Assembly (NCBI RefSeq): GCF_004343075.1
Contig: NZ_SLXP01000002.1
Coordinates: 310,001-374,000 of the forward strand
From: Rhodovulum marinum
Lineage (GTDB): Bacteria > Pseudomonadota > Alphaproteobacteria > Rhodobacterales > Rhodobacteraceae
Direction of reading: 5' to 3'
Length of the DNA: 64,000 nt
Every line of letters starts with the position of its first letter. Positions within the stretch are counted from its first letter, which is position 1. This document shows positions 9,249 to 20,554 of this stretch, piece by piece. Position numbers and translations under genes: made by a program. A model generated the notes under the pieces. The model saw only the letters and a program-made list of their open reading frames with translations, had not been told where the DNA came from and did no database searches.

Positions 9249-10181
9249 TCAGCTTTTGTCCGGGGCCGGTTCGCCGACCCTCATGATTTCCCACTCTAGC
9301 TGTATTCCGCTGTTTTGGAAAACCCTTTTTCGGACCTCCTCGCCCAGCGATTCAAGGTCCGCGGCACTCGCCCCGCCGGTATTCGTCAGGAAATTCGAGT
9401 GCTTTTCCGACATCTGCGCGCCACCGATGCGCGCGCCGCGCATCCCCGCCTCGTCGATCACCTTCCACGCCTTCAGCTCGTGGGTGTCATCGGCGCGCCC
9501 GGTCGAACTGAACCCCGCAGGGTTGCGGAAGGTGGACCCGGCGGTGCGGTCCTTCGTCGGCTGGGTCGCGTCGCGTTTCGCCAACTGGTCGGCCATCGCG
9601 GCGGCCAGCGTGTCGGGGTCGCCCGGCGGCCCCTCGAACGTGGCCTCGATCAGGACACAGCCGTCGGGCAGGTCGGTCTGGCGATAGCGGAAATTCAGGT
9701 CGTCCGCGGTCAGGGTGACGATCCGGCCCGCCCGCGTCACGGCCCGCGCCGAGACGAACACATCGGCCACGTAACGCCCGTAGCAGCCCGCGTTCATCCG
9801 CACCGCGCCCCCCACGGCGCCGGGGATGGTGCGCAGGAAGGTCAGGTCGATGCCCGCCTCGGCCGCCTTGCGCGCGACATGGGCATCCAGCGCGGCGGCG
9901 CCCGCGGTCACGCGGGTGCCGTCGACGGTGATCCCGTTGAAGGCGCGCCCCAGCCGGATGACCACGCCGCGGATGCCGCCATCGCGCACGATCAGGTTGG
10001 ACCCCACCCCCATCGGGAAGACCGGCACATCCGCCGGCAGCGCGGCAAGGAAGGCGGCCAGATCCGCGGCATCGGCGGGCTGGAACAGCCAGTCGGCCGG
10101 CCCGCCCACGCGCAGCCAGGTCAGGTCGGCCAGCGGCCGGTCCGGGGTCAGGGTGCCGCGGGGTGCGGGCATCTGGGTCAT
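9249..10181 (-). CDS. murB: UDP-N-acetylenolpyruvoylglucosamine reductase MurB
   Basis: FAD enzyme reducing UDP-GlcNAc-enolpyruvate to UDP-MurNAc. The start at 10181 (MTQMPAPRG, 310 residues) overlaps the preceding small gene by 4 bases (ATGA). FAD-binding motifs include [13 protein letters not shown] and [26 protein letters not shown] and the catalytic Ser in [10 protein letters not shown] are present, and the C-terminus has [10 protein letters not shown], characteristic of the short (type II) MurB. An ATG 18 bases further upstream is possible but lies inside the previous gene. Confidence 0.96.
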   Translation of the reverse strand: MTQMPAPRGTLTPDRPLADLTWLRVGGPADWLFQPADAADLAAFLAALPADVPVFPMGVGSNLIVRDGGIRGVVIRLGRAFNGITVDGTRVTAGAAALDAHVARKAAEAGIDLTFLRTIPGAVGGAVRMNAGCYGRYVADVFVSARAVTRAGRIVTLTADDLNFRYRQTDLPDGCVLIEATFEGPPGDPDTLAAAMADQLAKRDATQPTKDRTAGSTFRNPAGFSSTGRADDTHELKAWKVIDEAGMRGARIGGAQMSEKHSNFLTNTGGASAADLESLGEEVRKRVFQNSGIQLEWEIMRVGEPAPDKS

Positions 10182-10444
10182 TCGCCGCCTCCGATCCATG
10201 CGCCGAGGGCATAGAGCAGCAGCGACAGCACCGCAACGCCCGCCCAGGGAACGATCACGGCCGAAGGCGCGACCGTCGCGGCCGCCTGCGCGCCCAGCGC
10301 GGCCCAGGTCACCCAGGCGAGCGCGGTGTAGAGCGCGAAGAGCACCGCGAACCCGCGCGGCGCCCGGCGCAGCCCGTGCGACAGCGCCGCATAGGCCACC
10401 AGCGGCGCCGCCGCCCAGCCCGCATAGGCCAGAAGGACGGTCAT
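10178..10444 (-). CDS. Small three-helix membrane protein
   Basis: 88 residues, unknown. Three hydrophobic segments ([37 protein letters not shown] and [20 protein letters not shown]) fill most of the chain, with an Arg-rich loop after the first (HGLRRAPRG). It overlaps both neighbours by 4 bases (ATGA), the DUF2484 gene upstream and murB downstream, so translation of the three is probably coupled. The tight position in a cell-wall operon suggests a role at the inner membrane, but nothing in the sequence says what. Confidence 0.75.
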   Translation of the reverse strand: MTVLLAYAGWAAAPLVAYAALSHGLRRAPRGFAVLFALYTALAWVTWAALGAQAAATVAPSAVIVPWAGVAVLSLLLYALGAWIGGGE

Positions 10445-10701
10445 TCCCCGCCTTGACGCCGGCGCAGGGGCCGGGCCAGCCAGCGGGCGAAATAGACCAG
10501 CGGCCAGCGCACCACCGAGGCCCCGGCGCCCAGCGCGATCAGCCCCGGAAGCGGGCCGTTCTGGTAGGTGACATAGCCCACGATCGGGATGCCCACCGCG
10601 ATCAGCCCATAGGCCGCGGGCCAGTGGAACCGCGCGGGCAACAGGCCCAGCGCCGCGGCGATGACGACCCAGACACAGGCAAGAACCAGGGACAGCGTCA
10701 T
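10441..10701 (-). CDS. DUF2484 family small membrane protein
   Basis: 86 residues with two or three hydrophobic segments ([34 protein letters not shown], and a shorter [11 protein letters not shown] stretch) and a basic C-terminus ([12 protein letters not shown]). It matches what I know as DUF2484, a family of unknown function found between murC and murB in Rhodobacteraceae. It overlaps the APC permease stop and the next small gene by 4 bases each. Its constant location suggests a link to cell-wall synthesis, but no activity is known. Confidence 0.8.
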   Translation of the reverse strand: MTLSLVLACVWVVIAAALGLLPARFHWPAAYGLIAVGIPIVGYVTYQNGPLPGLIALGAGASVVRWPLVYFARWLARPLRRRQGGE

Positions 10702-11885
10702 GCAAGCCCTCCGAATGACAGCGCCAGCGCGGCAAGCGACGTGACCAGCCCCGCCCAGGGCACCCAGGCCGGCACCCGGAACGGCGCGTCGGGCGCGCGC
10801 CGCTTGAGCGCGATCAGCGACAGGTTGACCAGCGCGAACACCATCAGCAGCACCACCGAGGTCGCCCCCGCGAGCGTGGCGACCGGAAGCGCCAGCGCCC
10901 CCGCGATGACCGCCGCGCCCACCACCAGCGTGGCCAGAACCGGCGTGCCAAGGCGCGGGTGGGCATGGTGAAAGACCGAAAGGCGCGGCGCGCGCCGGCC
11001 CAGCCCGAACAGCACGCGCGCAGCCATCACCACCTGCGCCAGCACCCCGTTCAGCGCCGCCGCCCCCGCGATCAGCGACAGGAACGCCGCCGACCCGCCC
11101 GTGCCGCGTTCCCAGACCAGGGCCAGCGGGCGGTCGCTGGCGGCAAGATCGGCCACCGGCACGGCGCGCACGGTGACGATGGACACCGCGGCATAGATCA
11201 GCGTGGTCACCCCCAGCGCGACCAGGATCGCGCGCGGCAGGGTGCGGGCGGGCTCGGCCACCTCTTCGGCCATGTTCACCATGTCCTCGAAGCCGATGAA
11301 GGCAAAGAAGGCCAGAACCGCGGCCACCCCCAGCCCCGCCAGCGGGACCGGCGCGGGCCGGGTCCAGTCGGGCGTGGGCGCGGCCTGAAGGCCGGCGTAA
11401 ACCACGAGGCCAAGCCCCAGCAGCTCCACCGCCGTCAGAACCGCGGCGAACGCCAGGCTTTCCAGAACGCCCAGCGCCGCGACCGCGACAAGCCCCGCGC
11501 CCAGCGCCACCAGCAGCGGCACGAAGGGCAGGTTCCCCGCCGCGGCCAGGTAGCCCGTGCCGCCCCGCAGGACCGCCGCCGCCGACACCGTGCCCGCGAC
11601 GACGATGGCCAGCCCCACGCCCACGGCCAGCCAGTGCAGCCCCAGCCCCTGCTCGACATAGGCGGCCTCGCCCGCGGCCTCGGGGATGCGGGTGGAAAGT
11701 TCCGCGTAGGACAGCGCCGAGGGCGCGGCCACCAGCCCCGCCAACAGGAACGCCAGGGGCGCCCAGATGCCCGCCGCCCCCGCGACCGCCCCCACCAGCA
11801 CGTAAATCCCGGCGCCGACGATGACGCCGATTCCGTAGGCGGTCAGCAGGCCGGGTCCGATGCGTCGTTTCAGGACCTCGGCCAT
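10698..11885 (-). CDS. APC-superfamily amino acid permease
   Basis: Inner-membrane transporter of 395 residues with about eleven to twelve hydrophobic helices. The start region GPGLLTAYGIGVIVGAGIYV is the APC hallmark (helix 1 with GxG around the substrate site), and FFAFIGFEDMVNMAEEV is the helix-6 motif with Glu and Asn that follows. Substrate cannot be told; a neutral or cationic amino acid is likely. It starts only 6 bases after murC and overlaps DUF2484 by 4 bases, so it is embedded in the cell-wall operon, which is not a standard dcw gene order. Confidence 0.88.
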   Translation of the reverse strand: MAEVLKRRIGPGLLTAYGIGVIVGAGIYVLVGAVAGAAGIWAPLAFLLAGLVAAPSALSYAELSTRIPEAAGEAAYVEQGLGLHWLAVGVGLAIVVAGTVSAAAVLRGGTGYLAAAGNLPFVPLLVALGAGLVAVAALGVLESLAFAAVLTAVELLGLGLVVYAGLQAAPTPDWTRPAPVPLAGLGVAAVLAFFAFIGFEDMVNMAEEVAEPARTLPRAILVALGVTTLIYAAVSIVTVRAVPVADLAASDRPLALVWERGTGGSAAFLSLIAGAAALNGVLAQVVMAARVLFGLGRRAPRLSVFHHAHPRLGTPVLATLVVGAAVIAGALALPVATLAGATSVVLLMVFALVNLSLIALKRRAPDAPFRVPAWVPWAGLVTSLAALALSFGGLA

Positions 11886-11891
11886 GGCGCC

Positions 11892-13289
11892 CTAGCCCCC
11901 CAGCCGCTGCGGCAGGGCGTTGGCCCAGGCGCTGATCGTGCCGGCGCCCAGGCAGACCACCATGTCGCCGGGGCGCGCCTCGGCGCGGACCAGGCGTTCC
12001 AGGTCGTCCTCGCTGCGGATCGCGGTGGCGTGGCGGTGGCCGTGGCGGATCAGGCCCGCCACCAGGTCGTCACGCGACGCGCCCGGGATCGGGTCTTCGC
12101 CCGCGGCATAGACCTCGGCGATGCCGACCACGTCGGCGTCGTTGAAACAGGTGCAGAAATCGTCGAACAGCGTGTGCAGCCGCGAATAGCGGTGCGGCTG
12201 GTGCACGGCGATCACCCGGCCCGTCGTGGCCTGGCGCGCGGCGCGCAGCACGGCGGCGATTTCCACCGGGTGATGGCCGTAATCGTCGATGATGGTGACG
12301 CCGCCCACCTCGCCCACCTTGGTAAAGCGGCGATTCACGCCCTTGAACCCCGCCAGCGCCGCGCGGATCTCGTCGCCCTTCATGCCCAGGTGGCGGGCCA
12401 CCGCGACGGCGGCCAGCGCGTTCGAGACGTTGTGATCGCCCGGCATCGGCAGGGTGCAGCCCTCGATCAGGATATCCTCGGCCTGCAGCGCGATGTCGAA
12501 ATGCGCCACGCCCCCCTTGTAGGTCAGGTTCACCGCGCGCACGTCGGCCTGCGCGTTGAAGCCGAAGGTCACGACCCGGCGGTCGGTGACGCGCCCCACC
12601 AGCGCCTGCACCTCGGGGTGGTCGGTGCAGCACACGGCCAGCCCGTAGAACGGGATGTTCGACACGAAATCGTAGAAGCCCTGGCGCAGGTTCTCGAAAT
12701 CGCCCCAGTGTTCCATGTGCTCGGGGTCGATATTGGTGACGATGGCGATGGTGGCGGGCAGGCGGTTGAAGGTGCCGTCGCTTTCGTCGGCCTCGACCAC
12801 CATCCACTCGCCCTCGCCCATCCGCGCGTTCGAGCCATAGGCATGGATGATCCCGCCGTTGATCACGGTCGGGTCGATCCCGCCCGCGTCCAGCATGGTG
12901 GCGACCATGGTGGTGGTCGTCGTCTTGCCATGGGTGCCCGCGACCGCGATGTTCGATTTCAGCCGCATCAGTTCGGCCAGCATCTCGGCCCGGCGCACCA
13001 CCGGCAGGCCGCGCAGGCGGGCGGCGTCAAGCTCGGGGTTGCCCGGCTTGATCGCCGAGGAAATCACCACGACTTCCGCGTGCTCAAGGTTCTCGGCGCG
13101 CTGGCCCTCGTAGATGGTGGCGCCCAAGGCCTTCAGCCGGTCGGTGATCTTCGTCGCCTTCAGGTCCGAGCCCTGCACCCGGTAGCCCAGGTTCAGCAGA
13201 ACCTCGGCGATGCCCGACATGCCGATGCCGCCGATGCCCACGAAATGGATCGGCCCCACATCGGTCGGAAGCTTGGTAACCGCGTTCAT
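11892..13289 (-). CDS. murC: UDP-N-acetylmuramate--L-alanine ligase MurC
   Basis: Mur ligase adding the first amino acid of the stem peptide. I choose the ATG at 13289 (MNAVTKLP, 465 residues), which follows a GAGGG and begins as family members do; an in-frame ATG at 13316 adds 9 residues. The Rossmann motif [12 protein letters not shown], the ATP-loop GTHGKTTTT near residue 110, and [10 protein letters not shown] and HQPHRYSRL typical of MurC are all present. It lies between murG and the permease on the same strand. Confidence 0.96.
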   Translation of the reverse strand: MNAVTKLPTDVGPIHFVGIGGIGMSGIAEVLLNLGYRVQGSDLKATKITDRLKALGATIYEGQRAENLEHAEVVVISSAIKPGNPELDAARLRGLPVVRRAEMLAELMRLKSNIAVAGTHGKTTTTTMVATMLDAGGIDPTVINGGIIHAYGSNARMGEGEWMVVEADESDGTFNRLPATIAIVTNIDPEHMEHWGDFENLRQGFYDFVSNIPFYGLAVCCTDHPEVQALVGRVTDRRVVTFGFNAQADVRAVNLTYKGGVAHFDIALQAEDILIEGCTLPMPGDHNVSNALAAVAVARHLGMKGDEIRAALAGFKGVNRRFTKVGEVGGVTIIDDYGHHPVEIAAVLRAARQATTGRVIAVHQPHRYSRLHTLFDDFCTCFNDADVVGIAEVYAAGEDPIPGASRDDLVAGLIRHGHRHATAIRSEDDLERLVRAEARPGDMVVCLGAGTISAWANALPQRLGG

Positions 13290-13319
13290 CCACTCGATCC
13301 CTCGTGCCAGGTTCATGCC

Positions 13320-14411
13320 TTATCCCTCCCCGCCCAATGCCTCGACGATTTCCACCAGGCGTTCCGTCGCGTCGGGCCGCCCGCAAGACAGCGCCGCGCG
13401 CGCCATCTGCAGCGCGCCGTCGGGCTGTTCCAGAACCGTGGCGATGTGCTCTGACAGCGTGGCGGGGTCAAGGGCCGATTCCGGGATCAGGATCGCGGCC
13501 CCAGCCTCGACCAGGCCGCGGGCATTCGCGGTCTGGTGATCGCCGGTCGCGTAAGGATAGGGGATCAGGATCGCGGGCCGCCCGATCACCGAGATATCGG
13601 CGATGGACGAGGCCCCCGCGCGGGAAATCACCAGCTGCGCCTCGGCCAGCCGCTTCGGGATGTCGTCGAAGAAGGGGCGGACCTCGGCCTCGACGCCCGC
13701 GGCATCATAGGCGGCGGTCACGCGGGCGACGTCCTCCTCGCGGGCCTGGTGGGCGACGCGAACATGCCGGCGCAGGGGCGCGGGCAGCGCGGCGACGGCG
13801 GCGGGCACGTTGTCCGACAGGGCGCGCGCGCCCTGGCTGCCGCCGATGGCGACGATGCTCATGGGATAGTCGCCCGGCGGGATATAGGGGGCGCCCGCGC
13901 GGTCCATCACCGCCGCGCGCACCGGGTTGCCGCAATGCCAGCCCTCGACCCCCTCGGGCAGGTCGGTCGGCCAGGTGCCGCAGGCCACCGCGTGCACGCG
14001 TTTCGCGTAAAGCTGGTTGACCCGGCCCAGCACCCCGTTCTGTTCGTGGATCATCCGCGGCAGCTTCAGCGCGATGGCCGCCGACAGCGCCGGGAAGGAC
14101 GGGTAACCGCCGAACCCCGCCACCACGCTGGGCCGGTCGCGCAGCATGTTGACCAGCGCCGCCAGCACGCCCGCGCCCAGCCGGAAGGGGGCGGCGATGC
14201 GTTCGGCCAACCCGCCGCGCGCCAGGCTGTCGGCGGCGACGCGCAGGATTTCCACCTCGCGCGGGAAGCCGCCCGCATAGCGCGCGCCGCGCGCATCCGT
14301 CGACAGCTTCACCCGCCAGCCGCGCGCCAGCATCGCCTCGGCCAGCGCCTGGGCGGGGAACATGTGCCCGCCCGTGCCGCCTGCCGCGATGACCAACAGG
14401 GGCGCGCTCAT
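13320..14411 (-). CDS. murG: UDP-GlcNAc:lipid I transferase MurG
   Basis: GT-B glycosyltransferase making lipid II at the inner face of the membrane. The ATG at 14411 overlaps the ftsW stop by 4 bases and gives 363 residues. N-terminal glycine motif [12 protein letters not shown] at about 9-20, [33 protein letters not shown] at the start of the second domain, and [11 protein letters not shown] are all MurG signatures. Longer in-frame sequence upstream belongs to ftsW in another frame. Confidence 0.97.
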   Translation of the reverse strand: MSAPLLVIAAGGTGGHMFPAQALAEAMLARGWRVKLSTDARGARYAGGFPREVEILRVAADSLARGGLAERIAAPFRLGAGVLAALVNMLRDRPSVVAGFGGYPSFPALSAAIALKLPRMIHEQNGVLGRVNQLYAKRVHAVACGTWPTDLPEGVEGWHCGNPVRAAVMDRAGAPYIPPGDYPMSIVAIGGSQGARALSDNVPAAVAALPAPLRRHVRVAHQAREEDVARVTAAYDAAGVEAEVRPFFDDIPKRLAEAQLVISRAGASSIADISVIGRPAILIPYPYATGDHQTANARGLVEAGAAILIPESALDPATLSEHIATVLEQPDGALQMARAALSCGRPDATERLVEIVEALGGEG

Positions 14412-15577
14412 GCCCGCCCCCGGCGGCGCAGGATGTCGCCGATCTCGCCCTGGGGCCGGGTCCGCGTCAGCGCCAGCAACATGCCCACGGTGATGCCCCC
14501 CGCGATCAGCGACGAGCCGCCATAGCTGACGAAGGGCAGCGTCATGCCCTTGGCCGGCAACAGTTTCACCGCCACCCCCATGTTGATCAGCGCCTGCACG
14601 GCAAAGGTACAGGCCAGCCCCGTGCCCGCCAGCCGGATGAAGGTGTCGCGCTCGCGCATCAGGCGGAACAGCGACCGGATCACGATGGTGGCGTACAGCA
14701 GGATGATCGCGGCCACCAGGACCAGCCCGTATTCCTCGGCCGCCACGGCGATGATGAAATCGGTATGGGCATCGGGCAGCGACCATTTCACCTGCCCCTC
14801 GCCCACGCCCACGCCGAAGAACCCACCCTCCTGGATCGCGTTGACGGCATAGCCCAGCTGCGTGCGCGGGTCGATCTCGGGGTTGAGAAACCCGTCGATG
14901 CGGCGGGCGAAATGCTCGGAATGCTCATAGGCCAGCGTTCCGGCGGCCACCACCGCGCCGGCCAGCCCCACCAGCAACAGGAACGGCGCCCCGGCCACGA
15001 AATAGATCACGCCCCAGGCGAAGAGGATCAGCGCCGCCTGCCCGAAATCGGGCTGGAACGCCAGGAAGGTCGCCACCAGCAGCGCAAGCCCCAGGGACAT
15101 GGCCCGCCCCGGCGGGCCGTTCAGATCCTGCGCGGCCGACATCATCCAGGCCGCCAGAACGATGAAACCGGGCTTCAGGAATTCCGAGGGCTGCACGCTG
15201 GCGAAACCCAGCGAATACCACCGCGTCGCGCCCTTGCCGAAATCGGTGCCGAAGACCGGCAGCAAGACCAGCGCGACGAAGGCCGCCAGGAAACCGATCA
15301 CCCCCAGCCGGCGCACAAGGTCCGGCGACATCATCGAGAACACCAGCATCGCCGCCAGCGCCATGCCGCCGAACACCACCTGGCGCTCCACATAGTGAAA
15401 GGCGTCGAACCCGTTCTTCGCGGCCAGCGGCGGCGAGGCGGCAAGCCCCAGAAGCAACCCCACCCCGAACAGCATCAGGATGCAGGACATCGCCCACTTG
15501 TCGACTGTCCGCCACCAGCGTGGCAGGACCGGTTCGCCCGCGCGAATGGGCGCGGTGCCATAGACCATTTCCGTCAT
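14408..15577 (-). CDS. ftsW: Lipid II polymerase FtsW
   Basis: SEDS-family glycosyltransferase of the divisome. The 389-residue protein has about ten membrane helices, [12 protein letters not shown] and FQPDFGQAA motifs, the large periplasmic loop with RIDGFLNPE and the C-terminal [11 protein letters not shown]. It is the first cell-wall gene after the murD-ftsW interruption, with 301 bases upstream before the decarboxylase gene; it must therefore be transcribed either from there or by read-through. Confidence 0.97.
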   Translation of the reverse strand: MTEMVYGTAPIRAGEPVLPRWWRTVDKWAMSCILMLFGVGLLLGLAASPPLAAKNGFDAFHYVERQVVFGGMALAAMLVFSMMSPDLVRRLGVIGFLAAFVALVLLPVFGTDFGKGATRWYSLGFASVQPSEFLKPGFIVLAAWMMSAAQDLNGPPGRAMSLGLALLVATFLAFQPDFGQAALILFAWGVIYFVAGAPFLLLVGLAGAVVAAGTLAYEHSEHFARRIDGFLNPEIDPRTQLGYAVNAIQEGGFFGVGVGEGQVKWSLPDAHTDFIIAVAAEEYGLVLVAAIILLYATIVIRSLFRLMRERDTFIRLAGTGLACTFAVQALINMGVAVKLLPAKGMTLPFVSYGGSSLIAGGITVGMLLALTRTRPQGEIGDILRRRGRA

Positions 15578-15729
15578 GGGCGTACTGCCTCGACTGCCTC
15601 TCGTGCCGCCCGTTTGCCGGGTCTGACGTCAAGTGTAACGCCAAAGCGCGCTTGGCGCCAGCACGGAAAGGTTACCGGCCGCGGCGCACGCCCCGGACCC
15701 GCTGACCGGCGAAGGACGGGCCACGGGTT

Positions 15730-15808
15730 TCGCCCCGGCTGACGCCGGGGCGACCGGCTGGGGGCTCCGCCCCCAGACCCCCAGAGTATTTTTTCCAAGA
15801 AAAAGAAC
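15730..15808. repeat. Rhodobacteraceae-type intergenic hairpin repeat
   Basis: Two perfect hairpins in tandem: TCGCCCCGGC / GCCGGGGCGA at 15730-15739 and 15744-15753, then CTGGGGGC / GCCCCCAG at 15758-15765 and 15769-15776. They are followed by ACCCCC AGAGTATTTTTT and a T-run/A-run inverted repeat (TTTTTTC / GAAAAAG). GGGGCTCCGCCCC followed by AGACCCC and GAGTATTTTT is a pattern I recognise from many Rhodobacteraceae intergenic regions. It can act as a rightward terminator or mRNA-end hairpin. The rest of 15578-15878 shows no gene. Confidence 0.65.
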
Positions 15809-15856
15809 AAATTTGCCTTCTTCTGGCCCGAAATATCCCGGGGGGAGTCCGAAGGA

Positions 15857-15875
15857 CGGGGGGCAGCGCCCCCCG
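15857..15875. repeat. 19-bp palindromic repeat, copy 1
   Basis: A perfect 8-bp stem around AGC: CGGGGGGC-AGC-GCCCCCCG. It ends 3 bases before the decarboxylase stop codon and probably serves as its mRNA 3' end. The identical 19-mer occurs at 18364-18382, on the far side of the decarboxylase-dehydrogenase pair. Confidence 0.7.
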
Positions 15876-15878
15876 CTT

Positions 15879-17051
15879 TCAGATCACCACCACGTCCAGC
15901 GGCGGAAAGCCGTTGAAGCCGACCGAGGCATAGCTCGAGGTATAGGCGCCGGTATTGCGGATGATCACCCGGTCGCCGGCCTTCAGCCCCGTCGGCAGCA
16001 GGACGGGACGCTTTTCGTACAGCACATCGGCGCTGTCACACGAGGGACCCGCCAGGATGCAGGGGGCCATCGGCTCGTGGTCGCGGTCGGTCACGAACTG
16101 GTAGCGGATCGCCTCGTCCATGGTTTCGGCCAGCCCCGAGAACTTGCCGATATCGAGATAGACCCAGCGGAACGCATCGGTGTCGCATTTCCGCGAGACC
16201 AGCATCACCTCGGCGGCGATGGCGCCGCACTCGGCCACCAGGCCGCGGCCCGGTTCGGCCATGACGCGGGGCACGTCGCCGAAGCGGGCCGCGATCTGGG
16301 CGCGCACCGCCGCGGCATAGGCCGTGGGGGCCTCGACCTCTTCGCCGTAAAAGGCCGGGAAACCGCCGCCGATGTTCAACAGCTCGAGGTCGAACCCCGC
16401 CGCGCGCGCGGCATGCCAGGTGCCCGCCACCTCGTCCAGCACCGGCCCCCACATCGCCGCGACCCGGGTCTGGCTGCCGACATGGAAGGACAGGCCCACC
16501 GGGCGCAGGCCGGCCGCGCGGGCCCGCTCCAGCAGCGGCTGGACCTTGCCGGGGGCGCAGCCGAACTTGCGCGACAGCGGCCAGTCGGCGGCGCTCGCGG
16601 TGACCAGCACCCGGATATAGACTTGGGCGCCGGGGGCGTGTTCGGCGATCTTGTCCAGCTCTTCCTCGGCATCGGCGGCGAACAGGGTGATGCCCGCGCG
16701 ATGCGCGAACGCGATGTCTGCGGCGCGCTTGACGGTGTTGCCGAAGGAGACGGTTTCGGGCCGGGCGCCCAGCCCGAGGCACAGTTCGATCTCGGCGCGC
16801 GAGGCCGCGTCGAAGCCCGAGCCGAGGGCGACCAGCCGCTCGACGATGGCGGGTGCGGGGTTGGCCTTCACGGCATAGTGGATCGCCGCATCGCCCAGAC
16901 CCGCGCGCAGCGCGGCAAAGCGGTCCGCCACGGCCTCGGCGTCCAGCACCAGCGTCGGGCGGTCGAACTGGGCGCCGCGGATGAAGGATTCGGCGCGCGA
17001 GGGCGCAGCGACGGGGGATCGGCCGACGAAATCGGCTTGCGTAGCGTACAT
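15879..17051 (-). CDS. Ornithine/lysine-type PLP decarboxylase (fold III)
   Basis: Cytoplasmic decarboxylase of the eukaryotic-type ornithine decarboxylase family, expected to make putrescine (or cadaverine). The start at 17051 (MYATQADF, 390 residues) has GGAG seven bases upstream; a second ATG at 17057 abuts that GGAG and is less likely. PLP lysine Lys62 is in HYAVKANP; HVGSQT, NIGGGFP and EPGRGLVAE are barrel motifs, and the active-site Cys is in GPSCDSADVLYE. It is transcribed leftward, divergent from lactate dehydrogenase, and lies inside the dcw cluster between murD and ftsW. Ornithine versus lysine preference cannot be read with confidence. Confidence 0.9.
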   Translation of the reverse strand: MYATQADFVGRSPVAAPSRAESFIRGAQFDRPTLVLDAEAVADRFAALRAGLGDAAIHYAVKANPAPAIVERLVALGSGFDAASRAEIELCLGLGARPETVSFGNTVKRAADIAFAHRAGITLFAADAEEELDKIAEHAPGAQVYIRVLVTASAADWPLSRKFGCAPGKVQPLLERARAAGLRPVGLSFHVGSQTRVAAMWGPVLDEVAGTWHAARAAGFDLELLNIGGGFPAFYGEEVEAPTAYAAAVRAQIAARFGDVPRVMAEPGRGLVAECGAIAAEVMLVSRKCDTDAFRWVYLDIGKFSGLAETMDEAIRYQFVTDRDHEPMAPCILAGPSCDSADVLYEKRPVLLPTGLKAGDRVIIRNTGAYTSSYASVGFNGFPPLDVVVI

Positions 17052-17066
17052 GGTCATCTCCAATAG

Positions 17067-18293
<1,227 letters not shown>

Positions 18294-18363
18294 CGCCGGG
18301 CCGCTGCGGGCAACCTCTCCGGGGCCGGCCCGCCCTTGCCGCCCGCGCGTCCCCCGGGGGGTG

Positions 18364-18382
18364 CGGGGGGCAGCGCCCCCCG
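18364..18382. repeat. 19-bp palindromic repeat, copy 2
   Basis: Identical in all 19 bases to the repeat at 15857 (CGGGGGGC-AGC-GCCCCCCG). It lies 71 bases after the lactate dehydrogenase stop and may be its 3'-end hairpin. Confidence 0.7.
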
Positions 18383-18387
18383 CCCGG

Positions 18388-18409
18388 TCGCCTCGCGAAA
18401 GCGAGGCGA
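18388..18409. repeat. Hairpin repeat TCGCCTCGC, copy 1
   Basis: A perfect 9-bp stem, TCGCCTCGC / GCGAGGCGA, with a GAAA tetraloop, followed by AACC. The second copy, at 18535, has the same arms but a three-base loop. Both are in the gene-free stretch 18294-18596 between the convergent ldh and murD. Confidence 0.7.
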
Positions 18410-18534
18410 AACCACCCGCCTCAAAGCCCAACCCGCCGGGAACCGTGCCGCGTCCCGCCCGCGCTTGTCCCGGCCCCGCCTGGCCTCCCCCGCCGGGATA
18501 GCGGACGCGCCGCGGGCGCAGCCCCCGGCGCCGG

Positions 18535-18555
18535 TCGCCTCGCGCAGCGAGGCGA
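18535..18555. repeat. Hairpin repeat TCGCCTCGC, copy 2
   Basis: Same 9-bp arms as the copy at 18388, with loop GCA, again preceded by CGG and followed by AACC. It lies 42 bases before the murD stop codon. The change of loop with unchanged arms suggests that the stem itself is what is kept. Confidence 0.7.
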
Positions 18556-18596
18556 AACCCGGACATCGCGCCCCCGCGCACCACCGGGCGCGTGCC

Positions 18597-20000
18597 TCAG
18601 CGCTGCAGAACCCGCGCCACCTCGGCGATGAAATCCTCGCCGCGCTTCTCGAAATTGTCGTACTGGTCGAAACTTGCCGCCGCGGGGGCCAGCAGCACCA
18701 CCTCGCCCGCCTCCGCCTCCTCCGCGGCCCGCGCGACCGCCGCGGCCATCGTGGTGCAGAGCTCGTGCGGCAGGTCCCTAAGGTGCAGCGCGAAGCCCGC
18801 CGCCTCGCGCCCGATCACATAGGCCTTGGCGACATGGCCGAAATGGGGGGTCAGCGCGCCCAGCCCGCCCTCCTTTTCCAGCCCGCCACAGATCCAGCGG
18901 ATGCGCGGAAAGGCCGCCAGCGCGCGCGCGGCACTCGCCGCATTCGTCGCCTTGGAATCGTTGACGAAGCGCACGCCGCCCGCCTCGGCCACCAGCTGGC
19001 TGCGATGGGGCAGGCCGGCGAAATCGTTGAACGCGCGCTCGATCTCGCGCGGGCCGATGCCAAGGCAGCGTGCCGCGGCATAGGCGGCGCAGGCGTTCTG
19101 GTGATTGTGCGCGCCGGGCAGGCCGGGCACCCCGCGCAAATCGATGCTGGCCACCTGGCGCCCCTTGCGCCATTCGGCCAGGAACCCCTTGCGCGCAAAG
19201 ACCGACCAGCCCGGCCCCGCCAGCTTCGCCTCGGCCGAGACGCGGATCACCCGGTCGTCGCCCGGCCCCTCGGCCATCTGGTTGGCCAGGAACCGGCCCT
19301 CGTCCTCGTCCACGCCGATCACCGCGCGGTCCGGCCCACCCTCGGCGAACAGCCGCCGCTTGGCTGCGAAATAGCCGCCCAGGCCCCCGTGCCGGTCCAG
19401 GTGGTCGGCCGACAGGTTGGTGAAGACCGCGATATCGGGGGTCAGCGCGCGTGCAAGCTCGGTCTGGTAGGACGACAGCTCCAGCACCACCGCGCCGCCC
19501 TCGCCCGGCGGGTCGATATCCAGCACGCCGCGGCCGATATTGCCCGCCAGCTGGCTGTCGCGCCCCGACGCCGCCAGCACGTGGTGGATCAGCGCCGCGG
19601 TGGTGGACTTGCCGTTCGACCCGGTAACCGCGATCACCTTGGGCGGGCTGTCGAAACTCTCCCAGGCCTCGGTCGCGAAGGACCGGAAGAACAGGCCGAT
19701 ATCGTTGTCCACCGGCACGCCCGCCGCCCAGGCCGCGGCCACCACCGGGTTCGGCGCGGGGTAAAGATGCGGGATGCCGGGGCTGAGGATCAGCGCTGCC
19801 GCACCCTCCAGCGCGCCCGCCCGCGTCAGGTCGGCGGGTGCGAACCCCTCGGCCTCGGCCGCGGCGCGCGCGGCCTCGTTATCGTCCCAGGGCAGAACCT
19901 CGGCCCCCCCTGCCCGCAGCGCGCGCGCCGCCGACAGGCCGGACCGCCCCAGCCCCAGCACGGCCACCCGCGCCCCGTTCACGCCCCGCACCGGAATCAT
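18597..20000 (-). CDS. murD: UDP-MurNAc-L-alanine--D-glutamate ligase MurD
   Basis: Mur ligase adding D-Glu. The 467-residue protein begins with a Rossmann-like [17 protein letters not shown], has the ATP loop TGSNGKSTT near residue 127, ELSSYQTE typical of Mur[14 protein letters not shown] of the C-terminal part and [15 protein letters not shown] with the carbamylated-Lys region nearby. It is downstream of mraY and the 146-residue membrane gene, and last before the ldh/decarboxylase interruption. Confidence 0.96.
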   Translation of the reverse strand: MIPVRGVNGARVAVLGLGRSGLSAARALRAGGAEVLPWDDNEAARAAAEAEGFAPADLTRAGALEGAAALILSPGIPHLYPAPNPVVAAAWAAGVPVDNDIGLFFRSFATEAWESFDSPPKVIAVTGSNGKSTTAALIHHVLAASGRDSQLAGNIGRGVLDIDPPGEGGAVVLELSSYQTELARALTPDIAVFTNLSADHLDRHGGLGGYFAAKRRLFAEGGPDRAVIGVDEDEGRFLANQMAEGPGDDRVIRVSAEAKLAGPGWSVFARKGFLAEWRKGRQVASIDLRGVPGLPGAHNHQNACAAYAAARCLGIGPREIERAFNDFAGLPHRSQLVAEAGGVRFVNDSKATNAASAARALAAFPRIRWICGGLEKEGGLGALTPHFGHVAKAYVIGREAAGFALHLRDLPHELCTTMAAAVARAAEEAEAGEVVLLAPAAASFDQYDNFEKRGEDFIAEVARVLQR

Positions 20001-20086
20001 GCCCTACCCCCGTTCCAAGGTGGCGCGAGCATGCCCGCGCGGGGCGGGCGGATGCAAGACGGCCCGGACCCGGGCCGCCCCGGCCT

Positions 20087-20527
20087 TCAGACCAGGTAGT
20101 GCCAGCCCAGCATCAGCGGCGGCACCGCCACGGCGGTCAGCGCGAAGACGAAGCCCGCCGTCCGGTTGCCGCCCATCCGCTGCACCGCGCCCGAGATCGC
20201 CGGCGCCACCACGATCGCGGCCAGCACGATCGGCAGGATTTTGTCGAAGATCGGCGCGCAGTTCTGCGGCTGGGCGAAATTCTCGATGCAATAGGGCACC
20301 AACTGGTTCGAGAAGACCAGCGTCAGCGCGATCAGGTAGCCGATGAACGCCACCACCGCGTAGGGCGGCACGCCGTCCCACTGCTTGAGGGTCGCGTCGG
20401 GCGTGACCGCGTGCAACCTGGGCGCGGCCCAGAAATCCGACGCGCGGCGCCGTTTCTGCGGCTTGGGCTCGGGCGCGGGGGTTTCGTAGTCCCGGACGAA
20501 ATCCTCGTCCACGATCTTGTATTCCAT
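20087..20527 (-). CDS. Unknown membrane protein between mraY and murD
   Basis: 146 residues, family not recognised. The first 55 residues are charged and probably cytoplasmic (VDEDFVRDYETPAPEPKPQK, then a run of three Arg). Three hydrophobic segments follow (AVVAFIGYLIALTLVFS, ILPIVLAAIVVAPAISGAV and TAGFVFALTAVAVPPLML), with two Cys in the loop after the first (YCIENFAQPQNCAP) that could form a periplasmic disulfide. AGGAGG lies 7 bases upstream of the ATG. It is 27 bases from mraY and on the same strand, so it is likely part of the operon. Confidence 0.75.
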   Translation of the reverse strand: MEYKIVDEDFVRDYETPAPEPKPQKRRRASDFWAAPRLHAVTPDATLKQWDGVPPYAVVAFIGYLIALTLVFSNQLVPYCIENFAQPQNCAPIFDKILPIVLAAIVVAPAISGAVQRMGGNRTAGFVFALTAVAVPPLMLGWHYLV

Positions 20528-20554
20528 GCTCTCGTCCTCCTGTTCCCCCAGGTG

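Noticed and set aside
10959-13454. An 831-residue plus-strand open frame
   Set aside because: Antisense to the permease and murC, low-complexity, no ribosome site.
15574-15810. A 78-residue minus-strand frame starting MFFFLEKILWGSGGG
   Set aside because: This peptide is the translation of the intergenic hairpin repeat itself and is a known sort of false gene in this family.
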